Origin: Leucogyrophana mollusca
Taxonomy: Eukaryota; Basidiomycota; Agaricomycetes; Boletales
Direction of reading: 5' to 3'
Assembly (NCBI GenBank): GCA_021014945.1
Contig: MU266838.1
Location: forward strand, 1 to 11,692
DNA: 11,692 nucleotides
Positions 1-8,649 of the stretch are shown piece after piece. Positions within the stretch are counted from its first letter, which is position 1. The number at the start of each line of letters is the position of its first letter. A model generated the notes under the pieces. That model was not told where the DNA came from and did not search any database. It saw only the letters and a list, made by a program, of their open reading frames with translations. The position numbers were made by a program, and so were the translations under genes.

Positions 1-17
1 GATGAGTCTAGAAAACG

Positions 18-497
18 CTAAGTCCAACAATTGTTAAACGGAAGGATCGGAGTGGTGCGGAAACGTGTGGAATGTAACCGGAATGGAATATGAGGGCGCG
101 TGGCTGCACGGGATATGACAGGATGCTGGTGTATATTATATGGGCGAGAATAAAGTGCCCCAGCACGGTTGAAGAGATGGAGTCGAAGGTTGCGGTCGGC
201 AATGGTGAGGATGATAACAAAACGGCGGTCGTTTTGTGTGGTGAAGATCAAGTATGCTTTCAGTTTGATTGTCTGCTCAAGTGTATGGTTAAAGGGCCTG
301 GACGTGTATTCACATAGCATGTGAATGTCCTTCCACGTGAAAGTGGGTCGGGTGGATAGTGCGTTTATTCTCAGCGTCAACTCGTCGCAGAGTGCGAGGT
401 CTGGTTTGGTGGCCATGTTTCCACCTTCAAGAGGTGCCGTCAACCCAGATGCTACCCACCGACACGCGTAAAAAGGGGAATTTTCGGGGAGGTGGGA
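18..497 (-). pseudogene. FunK1-like fungal protein kinase, N-terminal fragment
   Basis: Reading leftward from about 497, one open frame runs to the stop at 18. It shows the pattern typical of the region just before the kinase core of FunK1 proteins: a KPDLALCDEL stretch, then WKDIHMLCEYTS, then KAYLIFTTQNDRRFV, then LRLHLFNRAGALYS and an IHQHP motif whose proline codon is at 120-122. The first ATG in frame is that of NMATKPD (about 414), but similarity appears to extend upstream of it, so the true N-terminus is not in this exon or is lost. After IHQHP the frame no longer resembles the family and stops 34 residues later, which suggests a frameshift or a rearrangement. The kinase catalytic motifs (HRD, DFG) would lie beyond base 1 and are not seen. 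FunK1 kinases are an expanded family in Agaricomycetes; their substrates are mostly unknown. The family call is from motif recognition only. Confidence 0.62.
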
Positions 498-515
498 AGG
501 AACCTGGGTGAACTC

Positions 516-538
516 CAGCTTCAGGAAATCTGAAGCTG
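516..538. repeat. Perfect short inverted repeat (9-bp arms, 5-nt loop)
   Basis: CAGCTTCAG at 516-524 is followed by GAAAT and then CTGAAGCTG at 530-538, so a transcript of either strand could fold into a 9-bp stem. It sits just beyond the recognisable part of the FunK1 fragment. There is no evidence of function. Confidence 0.6.
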
Positions 539-539
539 A

Positions 540-1080
540 ATTTTTGGCTTTGCCGAGTTGCCGGCTGGTGGCTCAAGCTGTGACCATCTGTGACTATTCA
601 CTATGGTGCTCCGTTTGTTTAAAAAACAATTACATGGCACACAGACTTGTGCGACACACATATGGTTGCGCGACACGGAGAGCAGTGCACAACACAGAAG
701 GGAGGCAGCACACAACACACTAGAAGATGCACAAGTGTTAATTGTCCTATGTCTATGACCTACTGAGCAGAACCACTAGATACAATGTACCAAGAAAGCA
801 GGGGTAGCTAAAACCACATTATCGCTGGCATCTGCAACCACTCATGTATGTTAGTAGCTTACACCTGACATAAAGGTGCTGACCAGAATGTGAGCAACAA
901 AGTGTCACTGTGTCATTGTACCATCAATGTTAGGCTCCGAGTTGTTGTACTAGGGCTCAGTGATTAAAGCAGCCTCCAGTCATAAGGCTGTTTGCTTGAC
1001 AAGGTCGTATGCAAGTTTGAATGCAGCTTTACCATTGACCACTTCAAGTATCCCTTGTCAGCACTCTTAGTGATCTGCAT
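540..1080. other. No recognisable gene
   Basis: I see no frame with family similarity on either strand. The only local pattern is a loose repetition of GCGACAC and CACAACAC words at about 648-720. It is probably decayed intergenic or transposon-derived sequence. Confidence 0.5.
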
Positions 1081-1230
1081 GGGTAACCCATGGGTTCTCC
1101 CCATCATACCTGCACTCTTACCCATTGCCCATCTGTACCCTTGGCCCAAGGGTTAACGGGTTGTGGGTTTTGTCAGGGGTCACAGTGGGTCACCATGGCT
1201 CAGTACCCTTGACAGGTAACCCAAGGGTAG
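1081..1230. repeat. Cluster of GGGT/ACCC motifs in both orientations (possible hAT subterminal repeats)
   Basis: The block is dense in GGGT and its complement ACCC. Examples are GGGTAACCCATGGGTT at 1081-1096, ACCCTTGG-C-CCAAGGGT at 1137-1153 (a perfect 8-bp inverted repeat with a 1-nt centre), GGGTTAACGGGTTGTGGGTT at about 1150-1169, and AGGTAACCCAAGGGTAG near 1216-1231. It lies immediately downstream of the 3' end of the minus-strand hAT relic. Many hAT elements carry short repeated transposase-binding motifs near their ends, so a subterminal repeat region is a reasonable inference. I could not identify a terminal inverted repeat or an 8-bp target duplication. Confidence 0.4.
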
Positions 1231-1271
1231 TCAGCAACAAAACAGGTATATCGAGCAAGTAAAAAGGTAGT

Positions 1272-2057
1272 CTACAGTCTAATGGCATCCCACCCTTCCT
1301 CAAGTTCCTCCTTGTCTCCCTCAATGTCATCTATCACTGTGACAGCCTTCACATCATTATCCATGACCAGCCCAAGGAGGCTCCAGCAGCCGAGGCAGAG
1401 GAGTGTGCATGTGGATTGAGTAGAGAGACAGTTTGTAAATGTGGGAGAGCAGAAGACGACCACGGCTAAAAATGTGTTCAACATCGACTGATGTAGCTGT
1501 AATAGCAAAGAGTGAGTCAGTGCAACACAATAGCAGCACACAGTACATACTGGGGATAGTGAGATAATCCAAAGCCATGCATGAGAGGTGTGGATAAGTG
1601 ATGCACCGCTGGTGCCACCACTGAATGATATCAATGACAGTCTTAACGTCTGTGGACAGGTACACGTTGAGCTCAGAGTGCAGCTCTGAGCACTTGGGGG
1701 CTGCTAAGGCTGGTAAGTCATTGAACTGGTTGTGTTTTTTTTTTACCTTCAGTTCATTTCCAGTAGAGTCAATCTCAGGTGCATCAGTGTCAACCTCTGT
1801 GGCATACGACATCTTGTATTCATCATGAATGAGCTGCTTGGCAGTTGTGATCCACGCTTGAGGTCACTGAGTGTTCCTGTTTTCTTATGTTGGCAATGGG
1901 AGTAACTGACCTTTCCCTTTCCTTTTTGTTTGAATGCAGTAGTGATTGTGCCTGTTGTGAGAAGGTCTTTCACTATTGCCTCCCTTGCAACCTTGACATT
2001 TTTCATGGTATCTGCAGTCTTGATGGTCTCATTCAAGAAGTGTCTCAGGAAACCCAC
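1272..2057 (-). pseudogene. hAT-family transposase relic, internally deleted (dimerisation domain retained)
   Basis: Read right to left. From 2057 to about 1870 an open frame has a helical segment (TADTMKNVKVAREAIVKDLL, then KGKGKVSYSHCQHKKT) like the N-terminal part of fungal hAT proteins. A TGA lies directly before codon 2055-2057, so the true start is lost. Near 1855 the frame switches to AWITTAKQLIHDEYK, then a WWHQR...YPHLSCMALDYLTIP block. This is the hAT C-terminal dimerisation domain. A GT-AG intron at 1550-1497 (54 nt, GTATGT...TTACAG) separates it from ATSVDVEHIFSRGRLLLSH. A one-base insertion near 1432-1434 then shifts the frame to CTLLCLGCWSLLGLV and an acidic tail ending at the natural stop. 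The several hundred residues of catalytic core expected between the two parts are absent, so the copy cannot transpose itself. The dimerisation domain is a confident call; assigning the N-terminal part to the same protein is less certain. Confidence 0.75.
1497..1550 (-). other. Intron within the hAT dimerisation-domain exons
   Basis: The minus-strand intron begins GTATGT and ends TTACAG, with a branch-like CTGAC upstream of the acceptor. It is 54 nt long, a multiple of three with no in-frame stop, so the unspliced frame also stays open. Removing it joins LTIP directly to ATSVDVE, the arrangement expected in the hAT C-terminal domain, which supports it as a genuine former intron. Confidence 0.7.
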
Positions 2058-2061
2058 TCAG

Positions 2062-3740
2062 TTGGATGCTGAGACAAGCGCTGGGCTGCCGACAACACAA
2101 GGTGACTGTCCTCTCTCCCCAATTGCTAACAATGACTCCACTGGGGATATTAGCTGCTCTACCATGGATCTCAATGTCTGTGAACCCCCAGCCAAAGACG
2201 CAAGTGCCTCACCCACTGACACAGGACCATCAGAATTGAGTATTCCCTCACATGTGGACTTGGATTTGTCAGTCCCACTTTTCCAGCTATGGGTGGATTG
2301 CTTTGGAGGACATGCTGTTCACAACATGGTGAGTTTGCTATTTCTCTTTCTGACCCTATATTACCTGAACTCATGCATGTGCTTACAGTAAGGAAATGTT
2401 GTGTCACATCACCGCTGGCTGCCGATAAAGAGGATGAATCAGGCTTTCTGAAGGACATTGATGTTGGGCACACCAATGACATGACCCCGTTGTGTGAGGA
2501 TAAATTATGTGACGTCGACCACTTTTTCAGTGCCCCATTTGAGAAGACCACTTCCAATGGGGTCATGAAGAAGTTTCGGAATTGCAAGAAGTGCAGGTAA
2601 GTGGATTTCCACTGTTATAGTTATGTGCTTATACACCATACTCTCTAGTACTACTATTGTCAATGAGATCACAACCTGTCGTCACCATTGCAAGGCAAAA
2701 CATTTGGTAAGCTGAAAAACACATTATTTAACCATTTTGCTCATCCCATGTGTGTACGGTAGGGTGTCTATCATTCATGGGCAGAGAAGAACAGTTTCAA
2801 GTCACACCTACCTGGTGATATCAAGAAGCACAAAGAAGCTGTCGCGAAGGCAGAGCAGTCATGTATCGAATCACACCTCAAAGAACGCCTGCACATGGTA
2901 CACCCACAGACTGTTTCAGTGGGCAGCATATGAGTGGTTGATAGCCATGGAGCAGGTACATCTCACCCATGTCCTTGATGTCACACTAACCGTAAATATC
3001 ACCAGCTCATTCAAGCACTCCAGCACCCAAAATTCAAGGAGATGATAGACACCACGACCTGCGCTACCAAAGGCGTCAAGATCCCTTGTTGCAAGACGAC
3101 TTGCAATGAGATCATATGTCAACTCAGGGACAATCTCATGTGCCTTCGTGCATGACTTAATGTATGTATGATGCATAACCAGGTGATTACTATGCACTCA
3201 TCCACGTTCACTCCCAGAGCACCATTGTTAGTGGTGCCATCAATCTCACATGCAACACGTGGCAAGCCGGCAATACCGATGGGTATTTTGCGGTCACAGG
3301 ACATTGGATTGAGGAAGCTGTAGCAACCATCTGGAAGCTTGAATCAGCTCTCCTGGGATTCAGCCATCTGAATAATTTTCACAATGGCAAGTGGCTTGGA
3401 CAAGCACTGTAGATCACACAGGAATTGCACACAAGGTATAATAGTCATTTGTGTTGTCAAGTAGCCACAACTTATCATGTTCGCTGACCACTGAATTCTA
3501 GATTGGTCCTGTAACATGCGATAATGCAAGCAACAATGGCACTATGTGAAAGAGTTTTCTGTTCACTACACAAAGCTCACAGGAAGAAATTTGATGGACG
3601 GAAACACTGTATCAATTGAGTAAGATGAATCATGCAGTGTGCCTGCTCATTGACCATTTTGCAGTTACCTAGCACACATAATCAATCTTGCTACCCAAGT
3701 CATGATCAGCACATATAGCAAATCCACCACAGGTTGTACC
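2062..3740 (+). pseudogene. BED zinc-finger hAT transposase relic (N-terminal and catalytic-core part)
   Basis: A fragmented gene of at least eight exons. Likely introns (GT-AG): 2329-2388, 2597-2648, 2707-2762, 2956-3005, 3162-3217, 3436-3501 and 3620-3664. A Ser/Pro-rich, low-complexity leader (from about 2062) precedes a BED-type zinc finger. Its CX2C half (NCKKC) ends the exon at 2596 and its H-X5-H half (HHCKAKH) lies in the exon 2649-2706. Later exons give YHSWAEKNSFKSHL, then LIQALQHPKFKEMID, then NLTCNTWQAGNTDGYFAVTG with HWIEE, then TCDNASNNGTM, then YLAHIINLATQ, all in the order seen in fungal hAT transposases. Lesions: a frameshift near 2895-2905, a TGA at 3153-3155 (probably a former CGA), a frameshift or deletion with TAG at 3410-3412, a TGA at 3547-3549, and further shifts at 3550-3610. 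The C-terminal dimerisation region is missing after about 3740. The leader is the least certain part. Confidence 0.78.
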
Positions 3741-3809
3741 ATTTGCCCTTTTGAACTGGAAATACCCACAACAGCTATTTGTTGAATTTGTGGCAACTAC
3801 ACAATGGGT

Positions 3810-3852
3810 CATTTTGGCCAATTCCTGTGGCATTGAAAACTGGCCTAAAATG
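3810..3852. repeat. Imperfect inverted repeat at the hAT/Plavaka boundary
   Basis: CATTTTGGCCA at 3810-3820 is matched in inverse by TGGCCTAAAATG at 3841-3852, with one extra base in the second arm. It lies between the last recognisable hAT codons and the last recognisable Plavaka codons. It could be a remnant of an element end, but chance is also possible. Confidence 0.35.
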
Positions 3853-6314
3853 GGCAGTTTTTAGACCCAGCCATGAAGGCATCTCTGTATACCAGCTGAG
3901 TTTTTGCGTGAACATTTGGTTGGAAAACTGCACAGACTTGGGCAACATAGCAACCTGATGTCAGCTGTAGGTGTGGAGGAGACCAGGGAAGAATCACGCT
4001 ACTCACCATATTGGCCATTGTTTTGCGGCCCCTGCACAGGGGCCATGTCACAGTTCCCACGCGGAAATGCGCCTGAGGGAGGGTAGGCCTGTACAATCTG
4101 GCTAGGTATGATTGATCATGGTTTGAGGACTGAGCGTAGTTGAATTCGAAACTTGTACCATGCACACAAATACCTGTAGTTAGGATTCCAATGATTGAAC
4201 TCATGGGGATTGGCATTTGCATGATTGTCAATGTAGTCACTGAGCACCATTCCGAAATCCTTGATCTGATATTTCTCCTCTATCTCACCGACTGTCATTT
4301 TCTTACAGTCGGCGGCCGCAGTGAGGTGAAATGCTGTCCTGGCATCGTCCAAGAGAATCCCTTTGAGGAAGTGGTTGGTCACAGGATGTGGTGAATCGAT
4401 ACGACGTGTTACTTCAGGAAGGACATGAGCAAGAGGGCTGGGGCTATCTCAACCAGGTAATCATCTTCACAAGTGATTGCATTGACTAGGGAGATACCAC
4501 GAGATTGCAGAAGGGCGAAAAGATTGAAAGGCATGCTGCTTCCTCCCAATTGAGCCAGTAAACGATCTGATTGGTAAAGTTCTGGCACTGACAATTTGTC
4601 CTCTCGAATGGGTCCTTGCAGTGCGTGATGAGAAGGCACTCGGAGATGTTGGTGGAGTAAGACATCAGGCCTCCCAGATTGTTGGATAGCACGAGCAAAG
4701 TTTTGTAAGAGTTCAAGCTTTGGTATGAAAAAATCGACCTTTGCGCCTTTCTTTCCCCTCTGAGCCTTGGTTTGCAGGATAATATCCTTGTGTTCGTGAA
4801 ATTCGGCGAGTGCATCAACCATTTTTTGGATTGTCGATGACATGTGAACATGATTTTGTGTGAGGTAAATGAAATCGATGAGGGCACGGATCACGCGCAC
4901 AAATTGAGGGGGGGCAGGGCTGGCTATAGTTGCAACAATTGTCTGCTGAATATCACGGTGCTCACGTCCGGTCATCTGCTTTACGTGTGACACGCCTTTG
5001 GAGAAGTGACGCGTACCGACACGATTGTGCTGGCTTTAATAGCATAAGTTGAGTTCATCATGGCTGAGGAGTTCCTTACACCAAATAAGCATGTGGTCAA
5101 AAAAGAACTTGAGGCAGGTATGAAGGATCTCAGAGGTTAGAAACACGGAAGGGCACGCAAATTGCCAGTTTCACCAGAATGGCTGATGGACGCCTAGGAG
5201 ATTCACCTTCTTCAACTCCTTCTGAAACTTGTCAAGGTCCCATGGCTCTATCTTCTTCATATGAACCAGTTCATGGATGAGCTTCAGGGTGCTCTGGCCG
5301 GTCCGTGGTGGGTGAGGAAAGGGGTCACCAAACTGCTGTTGGACTGCGGTGGAAACGGGGGATGCATTCTTAGCGACGTTCAAGAGCATTTGTTGCTCAG
5401 GGAAGATCAGAGACGTATGATACGAGTGGGGGGAATGAGTAGTGAAGATTGCCGCATGGATCAGGCATGAACTGCCCAACTTGTGTTGCAATCTTGCAAT
5501 TGGTGAATATCAAGTCGAGGCACTTGTGGATGAGGTGTGCTCCGAGGATGGTCACATAGTCGGGGTGAACGTTGAACTCGGGGACAGGTAGGTAGGCAAC
5601 ACAGCGCCATGCATGTGACATAACTCTCATTCGAGCATTGGATTGAATATTTCCGATAGTGATGAAGAGGGGGTGCATTTTGAGGTCGCCAGTGTGTCTC
5701 ATGACTGGTGTTTTGTCAGAAGCTGCAATAATAGGCACTATAGTGGTGCCTTCAGGGAGTAAGTCCTGTAAGAAAAATGAGCTAGAAAACTGAGTAAACG
5801 AGCACCTGTATAGCCCATGCTTACTCTCCTGTCATCCACTCACTGAATTCCCGTTCTAAGCCATCAAAGATGACATGCGGGCCATATGACATACCCTATG
5901 CAAAGACTGGGTTACCGACGAGGTCCCGCACAACCTCGTGTGTGCCTTGCCATATGAGGGTGATTGGATGCTTAGTTGGATAGCCGTCAATCTGGAACAT
6001 CGTACTTTGCCATTGAGGGCCTTTCAGTAGTATATCCAACCAGGTGAGTAGTTGATCCTTTGATTTAAAGGTTGGCCTCTCCCGTGTCTTGAACTAAATA
6101 ATACTTAATGTCTGTACATTATGAACATCAGAGAATACTTTACCCAATCCAGCTTGAGGAACTGATCAATTTCTGTGTCGTTCAACGCCCAGGCAAGAAA
6201 CTTCGCTAGCCTCCACTCCACTTCATCCTTGAATGGCCAGTAAGTGTTCTCCTTGTGATACTCGTTGTACTTCTTACATGTCACCCAGCTTTTGCCATCT
6301 GTTCTCTTCATCAA
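3845..6314 (-). pseudogene. Plavaka (KDZ/CACTA-like) transposase, nearly full length but multiply disabled
   Basis: Read from 6314 leftward. The N-terminal exon has the TYWPFKDEVEWRLAKFLAW motif. Intron 6143-6094 (50 nt) follows. The next exon has PTFKSKDQLLTWLDILLKG, then WQGTHEVVRDLVGNPVFA. Intron 5805-5766 (40 nt) leads to the hallmark block PIIAASDKTPVMRHTGDLKM, HPLFITIGNIQS and HAWRCVAYLP, then FGDPFPHPPRT, LLGVHQPFW, SHVKQMTGREHRDIQ, ITHCKDPFERT and CEDDYLVEI, then NHFLKGILLDDARTAFHLT and NHANANPH. Intron 4006-3965 leads to YVAQVCAVFQP. Lesions: TAG at 5896-5898, TAA at 5821-5823, an extra base at 5399, TGA at 5171-5173, TAA at 5036-5038, an extra base within 4673-4675, a compensating shift near 4535, a shift near 4420 and TGA at 4116-4118. 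No tentative element ends were found. The apparent methionines at 6314 and 4382 are only open-frame limits, since the codons are TTG and GTG. The product would be a nuclear DNA transposase; this copy cannot encode one. Confidence 0.85.
4027..4044. repeat. Short GC-rich inverted repeat inside the Plavaka relic
   Basis: GGCCCCTG at 4027-4034 and CAGGGGCC at 4037-4044 form perfect 8-bp arms around a 2-nt centre. It lies in the degenerate region between the 4116 stop and the last Plavaka intron. It is probably incidental to the coding sequence. Confidence 0.5.
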
Positions 6315-7034
6315 CCTCGCCTTGCGCCTGCATCAAGTGTTTCGAAAATTCCTCTAAGTTCTTCAAACTCCGCTAACCACAGCTTTTACCCCAAACCCAC
6401 CACTCACCCAGCCCAGCGTAATGTATCCCTCAGACACCACCCCACTGTCATCTCCTGTTCAGACAAGCCGTAGATCATCCCCTGCCTATCCACCACCAAG
6501 TCCCACCTCTAGCTCACTGACCTGTTTTGAATCTTTCCCTGATTGCAACACAGACATGAGCAAATTAGTACAACTCATCACAAAGCATCCTGGCAGACCC
6601 CCGAGCCACTCTCACTGAGTCGGATCCTTCAGAAAACACATACCCCTCGAATACAAGCCATACGCAAGGCACTCCGGTCCCTCAATCAAAGTACGTTTAC
6701 CTCGTGTTTGTCACAGTCTTGTTACACTCACAAATGTGACCCCCCTCCCCAAAAGCATCAGCGTTTATTGACATTGATAATATCGATAACAAATGGAAAT
6801 AAATGCTGGCATCAGAATGGCTTCACAGGTGAGCTGGTGACCATGGCTTACCATCAATTCCAACTAAACATCAGCGCCAACTTCACAGCCGCCCCAAGTG
6901 AACACCAGCGCGATACAACGGGGACGTCTGCTTCTCATGGTGTTCAGAACTGATGGTCCACAACCCGAACAATACAGGAACGGGGTTATCAATGTACATT
7001 CACTTTGCTTACCCACAGACACCCATTCACCATT
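6315..7034. other. Low-complexity Pro/Ser/Thr-biased stretch, no recognisable gene
   Basis: The plus strand is C-rich and gives several overlapping frames rich in Pro, Ser, Thr and His (for example from an ATG at 6421 and another at 6543), none longer than about 136 codons and none with a recognised domain. The part next to 6315 may be the 5' flank or decayed extreme N-terminus of the Plavaka gene, and the part next to 7034 the upstream region of the DUF6532-like gene. I see no promoter element I would defend. Confidence 0.45.
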
Positions 7035-7996
7035 ATGCAGGCTACAGAAACCTGTGTCGCAGGCTCTGGGAGCCTTCACAGGACTGTGTCCCTGCCAATC
7101 CCCCAATGCACCCCTGCACCTGCCCCAGCCCCCTCATCATCCGTGCAACCTATGGTCACCCTAACTACCCAGCCCAATCCCACCACCACGACCGGGGAAG
7201 CACTGGTGGTACACCTAAACACAGAACCTTCAACGAGTTGGGCCAGACAGCCATAGAGGGTCGTGGTCCCGGACACTCTATTATCCGCAGAGGCTCTCAA
7301 AAGGGCAAAGGCGACACTCCTTGGCATCACCCTAAACAGGCACGGTATTTTATCTAAGGGTGACAAAGTGTGAACTGTGGACCATGCACTTGAGACGGCT
7401 GCACAATCCAACGGTATTTGTAAGTCTTCTCTCAGCCCCTAATGCAAACACTCACTTATTTGACGTGTCAGATCTGCCATATAAATGGGCACCAAGAACA
7501 TGTGAATTCGTATTTGATGCATTGGCAAAGCTGCAGCACACCCACTTTAAGCACATTTTGCACATGTTCATACAATGGGGTTCTCCCTCCATGCACCCAT
7601 CCGATCTCTTGACAGCGACTCTGAATACAAGCAACACATCATTGGGCAGCTGCTCAATAACTTCAATTACCTCAACACCTATGATGTGGGTGTTACACAG
7701 TCACGTGTGCGTTCACTAATCTTAATTTTATATAGACACTCAGACGAGATGTATTCGTGCGTTACCTCGAGAATGACCTCATGGTGTTCTTGATCCTGGA
7801 TGTTGTATGGCTGGGAGGACACTCAAAGGACGTGGATTTATCACAACTTGATAATATCTTCGCACTTGCGGGTGCTGCCTTGCACTGCAGTATTGATGAA
7901 TACACCACCAGTAAATACAAAAATATTGAGTTCTCCAAGAAAAATTACTACGATGTATTTCAGCGGATCGTGAAGTACATCAAGATCACAATCTAG
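7035..7996 (+). pseudogene. DUF6532-like basidiomycete protein, decayed two-intron gene
   Basis: From an ATG at 7035 the frame encodes a Pro/Thr/Ala-rich leader, passes a TAG at 7254-7256 and continues as LLSAEALKRAKATLLGITLN, then a TGA at 7371-7373 (possibly a former CGA), then HALETAAQSNG. A GT-AG intron at 7420-7471 (52 nt) joins in phase to LPYKWAPRTCEFVFDALAKL. A frameshift near 7575-7590 leads to SDSEYKQHIIGQLLNNFNYL. A second intron at 7686-7735 (50 nt, CTAAT branch and TATATAG acceptor) joins in phase to DVFVRYLENDLMVF. The last segment, IFALAGAALHCSIDEYTTSK then FSKKNYYDVFQRIVKYI, has the ALxxAALxxxxxEY...F....Y..VY pattern I associate with the C-terminus of DUF6532. The frame ends at TAG 7994-7996. 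DUF6532 is widespread and multicopy in Agaricomycetes and has no known function. Splicing works in phase at both introns, which supports a former real gene. The family name is less certain than the gene-like structure. Confidence 0.55.
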
Positions 7997-8295
7997 GCCG
8001 ATCCCATCTCCTCTCCAGTGTTCGATGATTATTGTCAATTGCTCATTGCTCATGGAGAGAGTCTTATTCATTAGGATTCCTTACTTTACCGACATTCTAG
8101 TATAGTGATTTGAAATCTTACAATGTGTCTGTCAGATCATGCTCTTGTTGTAAGATAAGATTACTAGATTATCCAGAGATGCTGATGCAGATGTGTCCCA
8201 AATCCTCCAATGCCACTCATCAACAAGCCCTAGCCATATCTGGTACCCCCAAGGGTTAGGCAAGTAGCTCTGAGTCTACTCCAGAAAAGGATTCC
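7997..8295. other. No recognisable gene
   Basis: There is no open frame with coding character on either strand. The stretch follows the DUF6532-like stop and contains no motif I can defend as a terminator or polyadenylation signal. Confidence 0.5.
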
Positions 8296-8321
8296 TGAAA
8301 AACCCTCCAGAGGGTTTTTCA
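8296..8321. repeat. Perfect hairpin, 11-bp arms with 4-nt loop
   Basis: TGAAAAACCCT at 8296-8306, loop CCAG at 8307-8310, then AGGGTTTTTCA at 8311-8321. The arms are perfectly complementary. It stands alone in non-coding DNA, which fits a small palindromic or MITE-like relic, or a structured transcript end. Nothing in the sequence decides between these. Confidence 0.65.
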
Positions 8322-8649
8322 AGCACAAGCCTACTTTTAGATACACAACACCCAAAACATATCCACAAATGGTAGCAAGAAAATATCAGGCTTTCCCACA
8401 CTTATCCCTCCCTCTTCCTGCTTCCTCCTGCCCCTCCCTTGATATATATCGTACACCTATAATGTAGTTTAGTATTATAGGGTATAATCAAACATATTTA
8501 TCAATTTGGTTCACATTTTTTAGCCCTGTACAGCCCAATATAGCCCAGTCTGTATTTGAACCTGGCTGCACCCACTCCCCCCTTGGTCCCCCTTTGTAGG
8601 GGATTATTACTGAGCATATAAATAGTATTGCATAGGATATAGGACAAAT
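8322..8649. other. AT-rich stretch without recognisable gene
   Basis: Notable only for AT-rich runs at about 8440-8500 (including GATATATATC at 8441-8450) and 8610-8650. A minus-strand frame (8752 to 8501) crosses it but loses coding character in this part. Confidence 0.45.

Noticed and set aside
648..720. Repeated GCGACAC and CACAACAC words as a possible CRISPR or satellite
   Set aside because: The units are short, irregular and few. There is no constant repeat with unique spacers, and the context is eukaryotic.
1930..2391. A 153-codon plus-strand frame with hydrophobic runs at both ends, resembling a membrane protein
   Set aside because: Its first part is antisense to the minus-strand hAT N-terminal segment and its last part runs through the likely intron 2329-2388. 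Only the middle (about 2062-2328) is kept, as the leader of the plus-strand hAT relic.
3665..3760. A minus-strand reading (FKRANGTTCGG...) that could pass for a late part of the Plavaka protein
   Set aside because: The plus strand over the same bases gives a much clearer hAT motif (YLAHIINLATQ) with a matching intron acceptor, so the minus-strand similarity is probably coincidental.
6543..6953. A 136-codon plus-strand frame as a possible host gene
   Set aside because: Its composition is low-complexity and biased to His, Ser, Thr and Gln, it has no domain, and overlapping frames are equally open.
7076..7411. A 111-codon minus-strand frame
   Set aside because: It is the antisense shadow of the Pro/Thr-rich leader of the DUF6532-like gene and has no family resemblance of its own.
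8440..8500. AT-rich stretch as a promoter or replication origin
   Set aside because: No gene starts nearby on either strand and no recognised motif set is present.
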